Below the pieces are notes generated by a model, which made no database searches, had not been told where the DNA came from, and saw nothing but the letters and a program-made list of their open reading frames with translations. A DNA stretch of 64,000 nucleotides from Crocinitomicaceae bacterium. Lineage in GTDB: Bacteria; Bacteroidota; Bacteroidia; Flavobacteriales_D; Crocinitomicaceae. A program made the translations under genes and the position numbers. Where the stretch lies: contig JAQXCN010000054.1 of NCBI GenBank assembly GCA_029251865.1, forward strand, positions 1-64,000. The letters are read 5' to 3'. Shown here one piece after another: positions 16,828 through 25,553 of this stretch (within the stretch, counting starts at the first letter, position 1; each line of letters begins with the position of its first letter).

Positions 16828-19233
16828 ATGAAAAGATTTATAAGAAAAGTAGCCGTTTTAGGTTCAGGTGTAATGGGCTCTAGAATTGCCTGTCATTTCG
16901 CTAATGTCGGATGCGAAGTTTTACTTTTGGATATACCTCCTAAGGAATTAGATGCAATAGAGACGAAAAAGGGTCTCACATTAGATTCAAAATCAGTTCG
17001 TAATCGTATTGTAAATCAATCCTTGCAGTTCGCTTTAAAATCGAACCCATCACCTATTTATAGAAAATCGTTTGCCACGCGAATTGAAACTGGGAATTTT
17101 GATGACGATCTGCAAAAAATAAAAGATTGCGATTGGGTAATTGAGGTTATTGTTGAACGGCTAGATATCAAACAACAACTTTTTGAAAAAGTCGAACGCC
17201 ATCGAACTGCGGGATCACTTATTTCATCAAATACTTCCGGGATTCCGATTCATATGATGCTAGAGGGAAGGAGTGAAGACTTTCAAAAACACTTCTGTGG
17301 AACGCACTTTTTTAATCCCCCACGATATCTTCAGCTTTTAGAAATCATACCTACTCCAAAAACAGACAATGATGTAGTTGATTTTCTAATGGACTATGGA
17401 TCAAAGATACTAGGAAAGAAAACAGTCTTATGCAAAGACACACCCGCCTTTATCGCTAATCGTGTTGGAGTATACTCTATCATGGCCTTATTTCATGCGG
17501 TAAAAGAGATGGGTTTCTCAGTCAGCGAAGTTGATAAATTATCTGGCCCAATATTGGGACGACCAAAATCTGCCACTTTTCGAACCTGTGATGTCGTTGG
17601 TTTAGACACGCTCGTTCACGTCGCCAATGGGCTTAAACAAAATTGCCTTGACGATGAGGAGCGGGAACTCTTTGAGCTTCCAGATTACATTTCTAAAATG
17701 GTTGAAAATAATTGGCTCGGATCCAAATCTGGGCAAGGTTTTTATAAAAAGACAAAAGATGAAAATGGCAAGAAAACGATTCTCGCTTTAGACCTTGACA
17801 CCCTTGAATATAAAAAACCGGATAAAGTAAAATTCCCAACCCTTGAAATGGCTAAACCCATTGAAGATTTGAGACAACGAACTAAGATGCTCGTAATGGG
17901 AATGGACAAGGCCGGTGAGTTTTACAGACGTATTTTCGGTGGCCTACTGGCTTATGTTTCGAATAGAATACCTGAAATCTCTGATGAGTTTTATAAAATT
18001 GACGATGCGCTTAAAGCCGGATTTGGCTGGGAATTAGGTCCATTTGAATCTTGGGATTTATTCGGCTTTGAGAAAGGTGTTAAATATATAAAGGACGCCA
18101 ATAAACAAATGGGCAATGCCATTGATGAAATGCGTGAAGCCGGTATGACTTCTTTTTATAAGTCAGAAAACGGACGAAAAATGTTTTTTGATATGGCTTC
18201 AAAAAGCTATAAAGTGATACCTGGTACTGAAAAGCTTGTTGATTTAAATGCACTTCGGGAGGACAATAAGGTTTGGGGCAATTCCGATTGTACCCTTGTT
18301 CACCTCGGAGAGGGGATTCTAAATCTTGAATTTCATACAAAAATGAACACAATTGGAGGAGGTGTTCTTCAAGGGATTAATAAATCTATTGACATTGCAG
18401 AAAATGAATACAAAGGCCTCGTAATTTCAAATACAGGCCAGAATTTTTCTGCCGGTGCAAATGTTGGTATGATATTCATGATGGCTGCGGATCAAGACTT
18501 TGACGAACTTAATTTTGCGGTTAAGGCATTCCAAGATACAACGATGAGAATAAGATATTCAAACATACCTGTAATCGTTGCACCTCATAACATGGCACTT
18601 GGCGGAGGATGTGAAATATCACTCCATGCCGATAAAGTAGTTGCCCATGCGGAACTTTATATGGGTCTTGTTGAATTTGGTGTTGGTCTTATACCAGGAG
18701 GGGGTGGAACTAAGGAATTTGCGAAACGTTTATCTGATGAGCTGCATAGCGGAGATATCAAGATAAATAGACTTCGAGATCGTTTTCTAACTGTTGGACA
18801 AGCTAAGGTTTCAATGTCTGCGTACGAGGCTTTTGATTATGGATATCTTCGTGAAGGCATTGACGAAGTTGTCGTTTCAAGAGATCATCAATTGGCGCGA
18901 GCCAAGGCAGCTTGTATTGAGCTCTCAGAAAAAGGCTATGTTCCTCCGAAAAGAGAAAAGAATATAACCGTAGTTGGACAAGAAGGACTCGGAATCGTAT
19001 ATGTTGGGGCAAATTCTATGTTATCAGGAAATTATATGTCTGAGCACGACAGAATCATATCTGAAAAACTTGGATTTGTTCTTTGTGGAGGTGATTTATC
19101 TGAAAATACGGTCGTTTCAGAGCAGTATCTACTTGACCTTGAGCGAAAAGCTTTTCTGGAACTTTGCAAGGAGAAAAAGACCCTGGAGCGTATCGAAAGC
19201 ATTGTGAAATATGGTAAAATCCTAAGGAATTAA
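16828..19233 (+). CDS. 3-hydroxyacyl-CoA dehydrogenase / enoyl-CoA hydratase
   Basis: 801 residues. The dehydrogenase part comes first: NAD-binding GSGVMG at 12-17, then GTHFFNPPRY with the catalytic His, and a second C-terminal dehydrogenase lobe. The crotonase part is at about 480-740, with oxyanion-hole residues in FSAGANV and the two catalytic glutamates in GGGCEISLH and GLVEFGVGLIPGGGG. This order is the reverse of FadB/FadJ and matches FadN-type proteins. Together the two activities hydrate enoyl-CoA and oxidise the 3-hydroxyacyl-CoA in beta-oxidation. The thiolase and acyl-CoA dehydrogenase genes that often follow such a gene are not next to it; instead a convergent OmpA gene overlaps its 3' end by 12 bases. 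Confidence 0.9.
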   Translation: MKRFIRKVAVLGSGVMGSRIACHFANVGCEVLLLDIPPKELDAIETKKGLTLDSKSVRNRIVNQSLQFALKSNPSPIYRKSFATRIETGNFDDDLQKIKDCDWVIEVIVERLDIKQQLFEKVERHRTAGSLISSNTSGIPIHMMLEGRSEDFQKHFCGTHFFNPPRYLQLLEIIPTPKTDNDVVDFLMDYGSKILGKKTVLCKDTPAFIANRVGVYSIMALFHAVKEMGFSVSEVDKLSGPILGRPKSATFRTCDVVGLDTLVHVANGLKQNCLDDEERELFELPDYISKMVENNWLGSKSGQGFYKKTKDENGKKTILALDLDTLEYKKPDKVKFPTLEMAKPIEDLRQRTKMLVMGMDKAGEFYRRIFGGLLAYVSNRIPEISDEFYKIDDALKAGFGWELGPFESWDLFGFEKGVKYIKDANKQMGNAIDEMREAGMTSFYKSENGRKMFFDMASKSYKVIPGTEKLVDLNALREDNKVWGNSDCTLVHLGEGILNLEFHTKMNTIGGGVLQGINKSIDIAENEYKGLVISNTGQNFSAGANVGMIFMMAADQDFDELNFAVKAFQDTTMRIRYSNIPVIVAPHNMALGGGCEISLHADKVVAHAELYMGLVEFGVGLIPGGGGTKEFAKRLSDELHSGDIKINRLRDRFLTVGQAKVSMSAYEAFDYGYLREGIDEVVVSRDHQLARAKAACIELSEKGYVPPKREKNITVVGQEGLGIVYVGANSMLSGNYMSEHDRIISEKLGFVLCGGDLSENTVVSEQYLLDLERKAFLELCKEKKTLERIESIVKYGKILRN

Positions 19234-20769
19234 AATCTGAATTGATACCCTGCGATTAAGGGCTCTCTCCTGACTAGAAAGACTTTGATTTAAAGGTTCA
19301 TTTTCACCTTTAACGATGAGGTTCATCCGCTCCATCTTTACTTTTGAATGACGAATGAGCCATTCGCGCACCCCTTTTGCTCTAATTTTAGACAAGCTTG
19401 AATTATAGCAAGCACTGCCAATTAAATCCGTATGCCCTGTAATTATTAGCTCTGAATCTTTATCAAGCCTCTCTGAAAATAAAAGAAGTTTTTTAATTTC
19501 AACTTGTGATAATTGAGAGTCATCAAAATCAAAATATACCAATAACTCTTTTGGTAATGTCAGCGTATCATTCAAAGAAACGGTATCCGAGAACAACTTT
19601 TCTTCAGCTTCGAAGGCATAAAAATCATTTTGATACTCCTGGTAGCGCTCATTCTTAAAATGAATCATCTGAGATTCAAATGACTCATTTCCATAAATTT
19701 TAGACGTTAAATTATCATATAACACACTGCTAGAGTAGGTGTACTTTCCAATAGAATCTGTTAATGCGGAACCGACCTCAACCCCATTACTGTAAAATAC
19801 AACCCTTGTTTCTAATGGAACATCATTGAAGAACACGTTACCATAAATAAGAAAAGATTTATCGGGCTTTAATAATACGTTTGATTCTTTGAGGTTAGCG
19901 AAATAGATATCTAAATCTCGAATAAAGAAAGCAGCGTCTCCCATTCCCGAAATCACAAATCCCAAATCATTTTTATTTGTATTAAAAGGTTCACCAACAT
20001 TAATGACTTCACTCGCGTTTCCCTCAAACCAGGTGGTCTTTAGAATATCCAAACCACCAAATCCACCATGACCGTTAGAGGAGAAGTATATCGTTTTATT
20101 GTCAGAAGCGATATAGACAGAACGCTCATCTCCTTCAGTACTTACATTTAGCCTTTTTAAAAAGCTCCATTCACCATCTTGTTTGACACTGTAATATAGG
20201 TCCATATTACCCTCATAATTTGTACCGCATGCAACAATGAATAATTTTTCATCAGGCGAAACAGCCATACCGTCAGTTGCACAATTATAGTGTGCTCGAA
20301 ATTCCCTTCTAAAAAACTGATTGATACCACCGCCAAGACCTTTGATATTCGTTAATTCCCCATCACTTATTTCAGCCTCATAATAAGGGCCCCCGGAAGA
20401 TTGCCAGGAACCTGACCAACTTTGAAAAAATATTTTTTCACCATCATGTGAAACCGAAGGTTCGTCCTCACCATTATTGGTATTTATTTGTTCTATGTAC
20501 TGTGGAGTCATCCATTCTCGGTCTAAAAATATAGATTTATAGATATCGCCGTCTCCTGAATTGTTGTTAAATGGTTTTCTTCTTGTAGACATAAAATAAA
20601 GCTCTTTACCGTTGGGCATAATAGACAAGTTACATTCTCTAAACTTAGTATTCAGATGATCCAATCGCTTAATGGCGACTGATTTATTTGTCAATACGGG
20701 GATATCTTGTGCTAAAATGCGCGCATTTGAGATTAATAAAAAGCACAATAAACCAAACATTATCTTCAT
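19222..20769 (-). CDS. OmpA family protein with PD40/TolB-like propeller repeats
   Basis: 515 residues with a signal peptide (cleavage after about residue 20, ARILAQ). The middle carries PD40-type beta-propeller repeats (LYFMSTRRKPF, IFFQSWSG, IYFSSNGHGGFGGLDIL), then a short beta-rich linker, then an OmpA-like peptidoglycan-binding domain at about 405-515 (LVYFDFDDSQLSQVE, TGHTDLIGS, NRRVSIQI). The OmpA domain binds meso-diaminopimelate in the wall and the propeller faces the periplasm. Similar proteins accompany the gliding/T9SS machinery (SprE/PorE-like), but no T9SS core gene is in this window. It is convergent with the beta-oxidation gene and overlaps it by 12 bases. Confidence 0.87.
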   Translation of the reverse strand: MKIMFGLLCFLLISNARILAQDIPVLTNKSVAIKRLDHLNTKFRECNLSIMPNGKELYFMSTRRKPFNNNSGDGDIYKSIFLDREWMTPQYIEQINTNNGEDEPSVSHDGEKIFFQSWSGSWQSSGGPYYEAEISDGELTNIKGLGGGINQFFRREFRAHYNCATDGMAVSPDEKLFIVACGTNYEGNMDLYYSVKQDGEWSFLKRLNVSTEGDERSVYIASDNKTIYFSSNGHGGFGGLDILKTTWFEGNASEVINVGEPFNTNKNDLGFVISGMGDAAFFIRDLDIYFANLKESNVLLKPDKSFLIYGNVFFNDVPLETRVVFYSNGVEVGSALTDSIGKYTYSSSVLYDNLTSKIYGNESFESQMIHFKNERYQEYQNDFYAFEAEEKLFSDTVSLNDTLTLPKELLVYFDFDDSQLSQVEIKKLLLFSERLDKDSELIITGHTDLIGSACYNSSLSKIRAKGVREWLIRHSKVKMERMNLIVKGENEPLNQSLSSQERALNRRVSIQILIP

Positions 20770-20828
20770 CGTCTGACAATTAAATTCAATTTACTAAAAT
20801 TGTTACAAATGATTTTTAAAAAAAGTGT

Positions 20829-20857
20829 TTTGAATCGAAAAATTAAACTTACTTTTG
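20829..20857 (+). promoter_or_regulatory. Bacteroidetes-type promoter for tRNA-Asp
   Basis: TTTG (20829-20832) and TACTTTTG (20850-20857) are separated by 17 bases. Both match the -33 TTTG and -7 TAnnTTTG elements of the major Bacteroidetes sigma factor. Transcription would start near 20864, about 60 bases before the mature tRNA. This is the best two-element promoter I found in the window. Confidence 0.65.
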
Positions 20858-20923
20858 TATCTCCTTTTTGGAATGAACATTTTTGAATCTGACTGTTGTC
20901 AGAAATCGTAAGATTAAAAATAT

Positions 20924-20997
20924 GGTCTGGTAGTTCAGTTGGTTAGAATACCTGCCTGTCACGCAGGGGGTCGCGGGTTCGAGTCCCGTCCAGACCG
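20924..20997 (+). tRNA. tRNA-Asp(GTC)
   Basis: Acceptor arms GGTCTGG and CCAGACC pair perfectly. The anticodon stem CCTGC/GCAGG encloses loop CTGTCAC with anticodon GTC. The T arm GCGGG-TTCGAGT-CCCGT is canonical. The discriminator is G, and the following bases CAA are not an encoded CCA. Confidence 0.97.
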
Positions 20998-21022
20998 CAA
21001 GCCCATATGGCTGTGGGATTAG

Positions 21023-21058
21023 AAAAGCCTTGAGAGTATCAATTTCTCAAGGCTTTTT
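21023..21058 (+). terminator. Rho-independent terminator after tRNA-Asp
   Basis: A 13-base inverted repeat, AAAAGCCTTGAGA / TCTCAAGGCTTTT, with a 9-base loop ends in a T run. It stands 25 bases behind the tRNA and separates it from the downstream lipoprotein gene. Confidence 0.8.
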
Positions 21059-21144
21059 GATTTATATAAGTTTTCAGGCAACTTTTCATCTAGATTTACA
21101 TCTTAATTGTGGACCCGACACCGAATATTAGTTTATTCAATGCA

Positions 21145-21152
21145 TAAATTTG
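21145..21152 (+). promoter_or_regulatory. -7 box immediately before a start codon
   Basis: TAAATTTG, an exact TAnnTTTG match, is followed by only four bases (AAAT) before the ATG at 21157. If it works, the transcript would have almost no 5' leader. No -33 TTTG at normal spacing was found. Confidence 0.35.
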
Positions 21153-21156
21153 AAAT

Positions 21157-21735
21157 ATGAAGATGCTAAAACACGTTATTTTAATTAGTTTTCTTTCGAT
21201 TCTAACATTGGGCTGTTCAGACAACAGTGCTGAAAAAGAAATTAATAATCTCAAAGCAGAAATAGAACGTCTTCAAGAAAACAAGAAATTAAACCTTGAA
21301 ACACCTATTAACACTACAGACAAAATTATTGAACGTTACCCAACTGGAGAAAAGAAACTACTGGTCACATATGCCGGTTCAGGAAGCAAAGAATTTGTAG
21401 TTAGAAAAAGAAGCTATTATCGCAACGGTCAAATGAAAGAGGATGAGAATTATAATAATTTCGAACTTCATGGAGATTACAGAGAGTATTATAAAAATGG
21501 CCAGATATCAGTTAAATGCACTTATAATGGCGGAAAAAAAGACGGAGAATTCTTTGAGTTTTATCACGATGGTGTCGTTTGGGAACATGGATACTTCAGT
21601 TTAGGTGAATATGACGGTGAATACAGTACTTACTTCGTAGATGGCAAGCGAAAAAGTTACGAGCTTTATAAAAAAGGTGATCGTTTAGAAGCTATCTGGT
21701 ATGACAATAACGGAAACATCGAATATAAGAATTAA
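21157..21735 (+). CDS. MORN-like repeat (YwqK-type) lipoprotein
   Basis: 192 residues. The lipobox LTLGC gives a lipidated Cys20. A short coiled coil (about 25-45, EKEINNLKAEIERLQENKKL) is followed by four or five repeats of the form Y-x-N-G-Q/K-x-K...G-x-x-x-G-E (YRNGQMKEDENY, YKNGQISVKCTY, GKKDGEFFEFYHDG, GEYDGEYSTYFVDG). These are MORN-like hairpins of the kind labelled YwqK antitoxin in databases. The toxin-antitoxin label is not supported here, because no toxin partner is adjacent. A surface or periplasmic structural role is more likely. A related but shorter lipoprotein lies at 31628-32035. Confidence 0.78.
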   Translation: MKMLKHVILISFLSILTLGCSDNSAEKEINNLKAEIERLQENKKLNLETPINTTDKIIERYPTGEKKLLVTYAGSGSKEFVVRKRSYYRNGQMKEDENYNNFELHGDYREYYKNGQISVKCTYNGGKKDGEFFEFYHDGVVWEHGYFSLGEYDGEYSTYFVDGKRKSYELYKKGDRLEAIWYDNNGNIEYKN

Positions 21736-21856
21736 CATATTACTTAATTCTATTCAAATCTGAAATCTCACGAAATCATAAAATTTCAATTTTAACGCGA
21801 ATTCGTGTATTGAAAGCGTGCTTTTCTTAATTTTAAAGAATTCTTAAAAAAAGAAT

Positions 21857-22888
21857 ATGAGTGCAGAGATTTATATGCAACGGTGCATTGATTTGGCTAG
21901 AAAAGGAATAAGAAGTGTTGCTCCTAATCCGATGGTTGGATGTGTGCTGGTCGTAAATAATAAAATCATAGGCGAAGGCTATCACCAATTTTTTGGAGGT
22001 CCTCATGCTGAGGTTAATGCTATAAATAATGTTTTGAATACAAAGGCCTTAAAAAAAGCAACATTATACGTATCTCTCGAGCCTTGCTCTCACATGGGAA
22101 AAACAGCTCCTTGTGCTGATTTAATTATCAAAAAAGGAATTCAAAATGTTGTAATTGGTACCAGAGACCCCAATCCCTTGGTAGGTGGAAAAGGAATAGA
22201 AAAATTAAAAAATGCTGGTATTGAAGTTGAAGAAGGAGTGCTTCAAGACCAATGTTTAGAGCTTAATAAGCGTTTTTTTACTTTCCATGAAAAGCGAAGA
22301 CCATATGTTATACTGAAATGGGCGCAAACGCTTGATGGTTTTCTTGACAGAATCAGAGAAGACAATAAACAAGAGGTAAACTGGATTTCGGCTCCTGAGA
22401 CGAAAACACTAGTACATAAGTGGAGGAGTGAAGAACAAAGTATATTGGTAGGTAGAAATACAATTCTAAATGACAACCCATCACTAACCGTCAGGGAATA
22501 TGGAGGTACCAATCCTATACGGCTTGTAATAGATAGCCAACTCCAAATCAGTGGCTCACTTAATGTATACTCAGAGGACGCACCTACAATTGTTTTTAAT
22601 CGACTGAAAGATGCCACTGAAAAAAACATTGAGTTTGTAAAAATTAAAGAGACAAGTACAAAAAATATTCTTGATGAACTCTACAAGCGAGGTATACAAT
22701 CTGTTTTCGTTGAAGGAGGAAGTAGAACATTGCAATATTTTATAATTGATAATGTTTGGGATGAGGCACGCGTCATTGTCGGGAGAAAATCATTTAAGGA
22801 AGGATATAAAGCACCTGTAATCAATAGAATTCCAATCAAAACAATTCCATTCGGTAAAGATACTGTTCACTATTTCAAAAGAAAATGA
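21857..22888 (+). CDS. ribD: Bifunctional riboflavin biosynthesis deaminase/reductase RibD
   Basis: 343 residues. The N-terminal cytidine-deaminase-fold domain has His50-Ala-Glu52, Cys77 (LEPCSH) and Cys86 (APCADL), the zinc ligands and proton donor. The C-terminal reductase domain begins near residue 147 (PYVILKWAQTLDGFL) and includes LVGRNTILNDNPSLTVR and VEGGSRTL. The protein carries out the second and third steps of riboflavin synthesis, deamination of the diaminopyrimidine and reduction of the ribosyl side chain. No FMN riboswitch was recognised in the 121 bases upstream. Its stop overlaps the DMT transporter start as ATGA. Confidence 0.93.
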   Translation: MSAEIYMQRCIDLARKGIRSVAPNPMVGCVLVVNNKIIGEGYHQFFGGPHAEVNAINNVLNTKALKKATLYVSLEPCSHMGKTAPCADLIIKKGIQNVVIGTRDPNPLVGGKGIEKLKNAGIEVEEGVLQDQCLELNKRFFTFHEKRRPYVILKWAQTLDGFLDRIREDNKQEVNWISAPETKTLVHKWRSEEQSILVGRNTILNDNPSLTVREYGGTNPIRLVIDSQLQISGSLNVYSEDAPTIVFNRLKDATEKNIEFVKIKETSTKNILDELYKRGIQSVFVEGGSRTLQYFIIDNVWDEARVIVGRKSFKEGYKAPVINRIPIKTIPFGKDTVHYFKRK

Positions 22889-23751
22889 TTGCACTTATCG
22901 GGACAGTAATTTGCTCCACATTATTATTAGTCATTTTTAGAGCATTTGAAAAGTTTCAAATTGATACATTTCAAGCCATTGTTGTAAATTATTTCACCGC
23001 GTTTTTATGTGGCGTTATTATTTATTCGGCAGATATTAAGTCATCTATACTTGATGATTTAAGCTGGCTTCCTTTTATTGGGGTTTCTTCAGTCCTGTTT
23101 ATATCCCTATTTATTATTATGGCTAAAAGTGCGCAGAAAAATGGAATTGCCTCCACATCCGTAGCCGTTAAAATGAGCATGGGTATTTCAGTTCTCGGAA
23201 TGATCGTAATATACAATGAAGCCATTTCCCTCCTTAAAATTTCAGGGATCTTACTCGCTCTTACTGGTGTTTTTTTACTTGCTAAACCCGATCATAAAGC
23301 CAACAAAAGAAACGCCTCTTATATGCTTGTAATTCTGTTTTTCGGAAGTGGTTTACTCGACCTAAACCTTAATTATGCTCAAAATGTTGCACTTTCAAAC
23401 TTGAGCCCTTCACTATTTACTGCATTTGGCTTTGGGGCAGCAGGTACGATTGGTATGTGCGTCTATCTCGTGCAGTGCATACGGTCAAAGCAACAGCCCA
23501 TTTTGAGTAAGAATATCATCGCAGGAATTATCTTGGGAATTCCAAACTATTATTCTATCTATTTCATTTTACAATCCTATAGTTCATTAGATTGGAATGA
23601 CTCGAGTGTTCTTGCCGTAGCGAATGTATCCATTGTCATCCTCTCAATTGTTGTTGGATTGCTCGTATTTAAGGAACATGCGAACAGAATGAAGATAATT
23701 GGGATTTCATGTGCTTTATTGGCTATCTTCTTACTCTATTTATCATCCTAA
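22885..23751 (+). CDS. DMT superfamily (EamA-like) transporter
   Basis: 288 residues with about ten hydrophobic spans in two five-helix halves; the second half begins near residue 150 (YMLVILFFGSGLLDLN). This is the EamA/DMT layout of metabolite exporters or importers. Translation is coupled to ribD through a 4-base ATGA overlap, which makes a link to riboflavin or its precursors possible, though family membership alone does not show it. Confidence 0.8.
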   Translation: MIALIGTVICSTLLLVIFRAFEKFQIDTFQAIVVNYFTAFLCGVIIYSADIKSSILDDLSWLPFIGVSSVLFISLFIIMAKSAQKNGIASTSVAVKMSMGISVLGMIVIYNEAISLLKISGILLALTGVFLLAKPDHKANKRNASYMLVILFFGSGLLDLNLNYAQNVALSNLSPSLFTAFGFGAAGTIGMCVYLVQCIRSKQQPILSKNIIAGIILGIPNYYSIYFILQSYSSLDWNDSSVLAVANVSIVILSIVVGLLVFKEHANRMKIIGISCALLAIFLLYLSS

Positions 23752-23769
23752 TTACTACATTTATTTACC

Positions 23770-24420
23770 ATGAATATCATCAGAACTCTTTTTTTTAGCC
23801 TTTGCTCTTTTGCATGTTGTGCACAGAACAGTTTACATGTTGCCGTACTGAAGTACAATGGTGGTGGTGATTATTATGCAAACCCTACAGCACTTCCTAA
23901 TCTTGTTCGATTTTGTAATTCAAATTTAAAAACTGGCCTTAACGAAAAAGATATTCCATATGTCGAAGCAGGAAGTAAAGCTATTTTTGACTATCCTTTC
24001 GTTCATATGACTGGACATGGAAATGTTGTGTTTTCTCAACCCGAAGTGAAGAATATAAGAACTTATCTAGAGGCTGGAGGCTTCCTACATATTGACGACA
24101 ACTACGGAATGGATCCTTTTGTACGTGTAGAACTCAAAAAAATATTCCCGAATAAGGACCTCACTGAATTACCTTCAAACCACCCAATCTTTAACCAAAG
24201 TTATAATTTACCAGGATTACCTAAAATACACGAACACGACGGCAATCCAGCACAAGCATTTGGCTTTTTCATCGATGGAAGATTGGTTTGCCTTTATACT
24301 TTTGAATCGGATCTTAGCGATGGTTGGGAAGATCCTAATGTCCACAATGACCCTGAACTAAAACGAGTTGAGGCGCTTCAAATGGGTGCCAACATTTTAC
24401 ATTATGTTTTTACGCATTAA
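23770..24420 (+). CDS. DUF4159 domain protein, exported
   Basis: 216 residues with a signal peptide (about 1-18, SFACCAQ). The DUF4159 domain fills the mature protein: [20 protein letters not shown], then [11 protein letters not shown], a [11 protein letters not shown] motif and HEHDG near residue 157. The fold resembles glutamine-amidotransferase-like domains, but the catalytic role is unproven. Such genes often occur near MoxR/batA or gliding-type clusters; here it follows ribD and a DMT transporter. Its TAA interlocks with the stop of the convergent cyclophilin-FKBP gene through TTAA (24417-24420). Confidence 0.82.
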   Translation: MNIIRTLFFSLCSFACCAQNSLHVAVLKYNGGGDYYANPTALPNLVRFCNSNLKTGLNEKDIPYVEAGSKAIFDYPFVHMTGHGNVVFSQPEVKNIRTYLEAGGFLHIDDNYGMDPFVRVELKKIFPNKDLTELPSNHPIFNQSYNLPGLPKIHEHDGNPAQAFGFFIDGRLVCLYTFESDLSDGWEDPNVHNDPELKRVEALQMGANILHYVFTH

Positions 24421-25535
24421 TGATTATGGTCATGTCCATCATGATTATGGTCGTGACCGTCGTGTTCATCATCTATTGGCTTTACACTCTTAAGCTCAAG
24501 AATTTCAAGATCAAAAATCAAATCGGAATACGGTGGAATAACACTTTGTCCTTTTTTACCATATGCTAAATAATAAGGAATAAACAACTTAACGACTCCA
24601 CCCTTTCCTACGATTTGAACGCCTTCTTCAAATCCAGAAATCATTTTCTGCGTCTTATAGCGAAACTTGAACGGTTTATTTCTGTCTCTTGAAGAATCAA
24701 ACTTTTTACCATCAGCGCGCAGAGTTCCCGTATAATGCAGTGTTACCTCCATACCCGTTTCAAGCTTTGGCTTACGTTTTCCACGTTTACTTTTGACGTA
24801 AACTAATCCTGATTTTGTCAGTTTTGCTCTACGATATTCCTTTTTAATTAATTTATACATGTATTTACTATACTCAGCATCTGTCATTTCCGCAATTAAT
24901 TTCAGTGCTTCATTCTTTTCATCCTCAACTTTTTTAAGAACATCATATACCCTATGGAAAGATTCATTAGCATTAAAAGCCGCGGCCTCCTCACCCACTC
25001 TAATGATATTGACAGCATTCATTATATCATCTTTTTCTATTGCGTTCACTACTGCCATACCTGAAACAACATGCCCAAAAACTGTATGCTTACCATTTAA
25101 CCAAGGCGTTTCTTTGTGCGTAATGAAAAATTGACTTCCGTTTGTATTCGGACCAGAGTTCGCCATTGACAAAATACCAGGTCCGTCATGATTTAATCCT
25201 TCAACTATCTCATCGTAGAATTCATAGCCAGGATCTCCTGTTCCATTCCCCAAAGGGCAGCCACCTTGTATCATGAAATTTGCAATTACCCGATGAAAGT
25301 TAAGCCCATCATAATAGGGCTTTTCGAAAGACTTACCGCTGACATTTAACTCTCCTTCTGCTAATCCAACAAAGTTACCCACGGTCATAGGAGCTTTTTG
25401 GAATTCTAGGAGACAGGTAATTTTACCTTTCGAAGTTGAGAACTCAGCATAGATTCCATCACTTAAGTTTGAATTCTGAGAAAAACCGAAAAAGCTGCAA
25501 ACAAGGAGTGCTAGTAATGTAAATACATTTTTCAT
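24417..25535 (-). CDS. Exported cyclophilin-FKBP fusion prolyl isomerase with His-rich tail
   Basis: 372 residues. Signal peptide 1-19 is followed by a cyclophilin domain (about 27-185) with the catalytic Arg in [14 protein letters not shown] and the conserved [14 protein letters not shown] charged helical linker leads into an FKBP domain (about 260-352) with [30 protein letters not shown] and YYLAYG. The last 18 residues are acidic and histidine-rich, with two copies of DGHDHNH, a likely metal-binding tail. Having both prolyl-isomerase families in one chain is known from dual-family immunophilins in some protists, spirochaetes and flavobacteria. The protein should fold exported proteins in the periplasm. 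It lies just after an FKBP gene in the same direction, with an 18-base gap. Confidence 0.9.
   Translation of the reverse strand: MKNVFTLLALLVCSFFGFSQNSNLSDGIYAEFSTSKGKITCLLEFQKAPMTVGNFVGLAEGELNVSGKSFEKPYYDGLNFHRVIANFMIQGGCPLGNGTGDPGYEFYDEIVEGLNHDGPGILSMANSGPNTNGSQFFITHKETPWLNGKHTVFGHVVSGMAVVNAIEKDDIMNAVNIIRVGEEAAAFNANESFHRVYDVLKKVEDEKNEALKLIAEMTDAEYSKYMYKLIKKEYRRAKLTKSGLVYVKSKRGKRKPKLETGMEVTLHYTGTLRADGKKFDSSRDRNKPFKFRYKTQKMISGFEEGVQIVGKGGVVKLFIPYYLAYGKKGQSVIPPYSDLIFDLEILELKSVKPIDDEHDGHDHNHDGHDHNH
24420..24461 (-). repeat. Tandem 21-base repeat encoding DGHDHNH twice
   Basis: Two tandem, slightly diverged 21-base units at the very end of the cyclophilin-FKBP gene encode two copies of the heptapeptide DGHDHNH. 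Third-position differences show that the repeat has been kept at the protein level. Confidence 0.75.
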
Positions 25536-25553
25536 AAGGATCTTTTGAAATAA

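Noticed and set aside
20924-21156. tRNA-Asp as an integration site for a mobile element
   Set aside because: No integrase, no direct repeat of the tRNA 3' end and no change of composition were seen; the hairpin behind it is an ordinary terminator.
21157-21735. Antitoxin of a toxin-antitoxin system (YwqK label)
   Set aside because: There is no adjacent toxin gene, and the protein is a lipoprotein with structural MORN-like repeats.
21736-21856. FMN riboswitch upstream of ribD
   Set aside because: None of the conserved RFN-element segments is visible in these 121 bases.
24420-24461. CRISPR-like or satellite repeat
   Set aside because: There are only two diverged in-frame 21-base units inside a coding region, best explained as a repeated heptapeptide.
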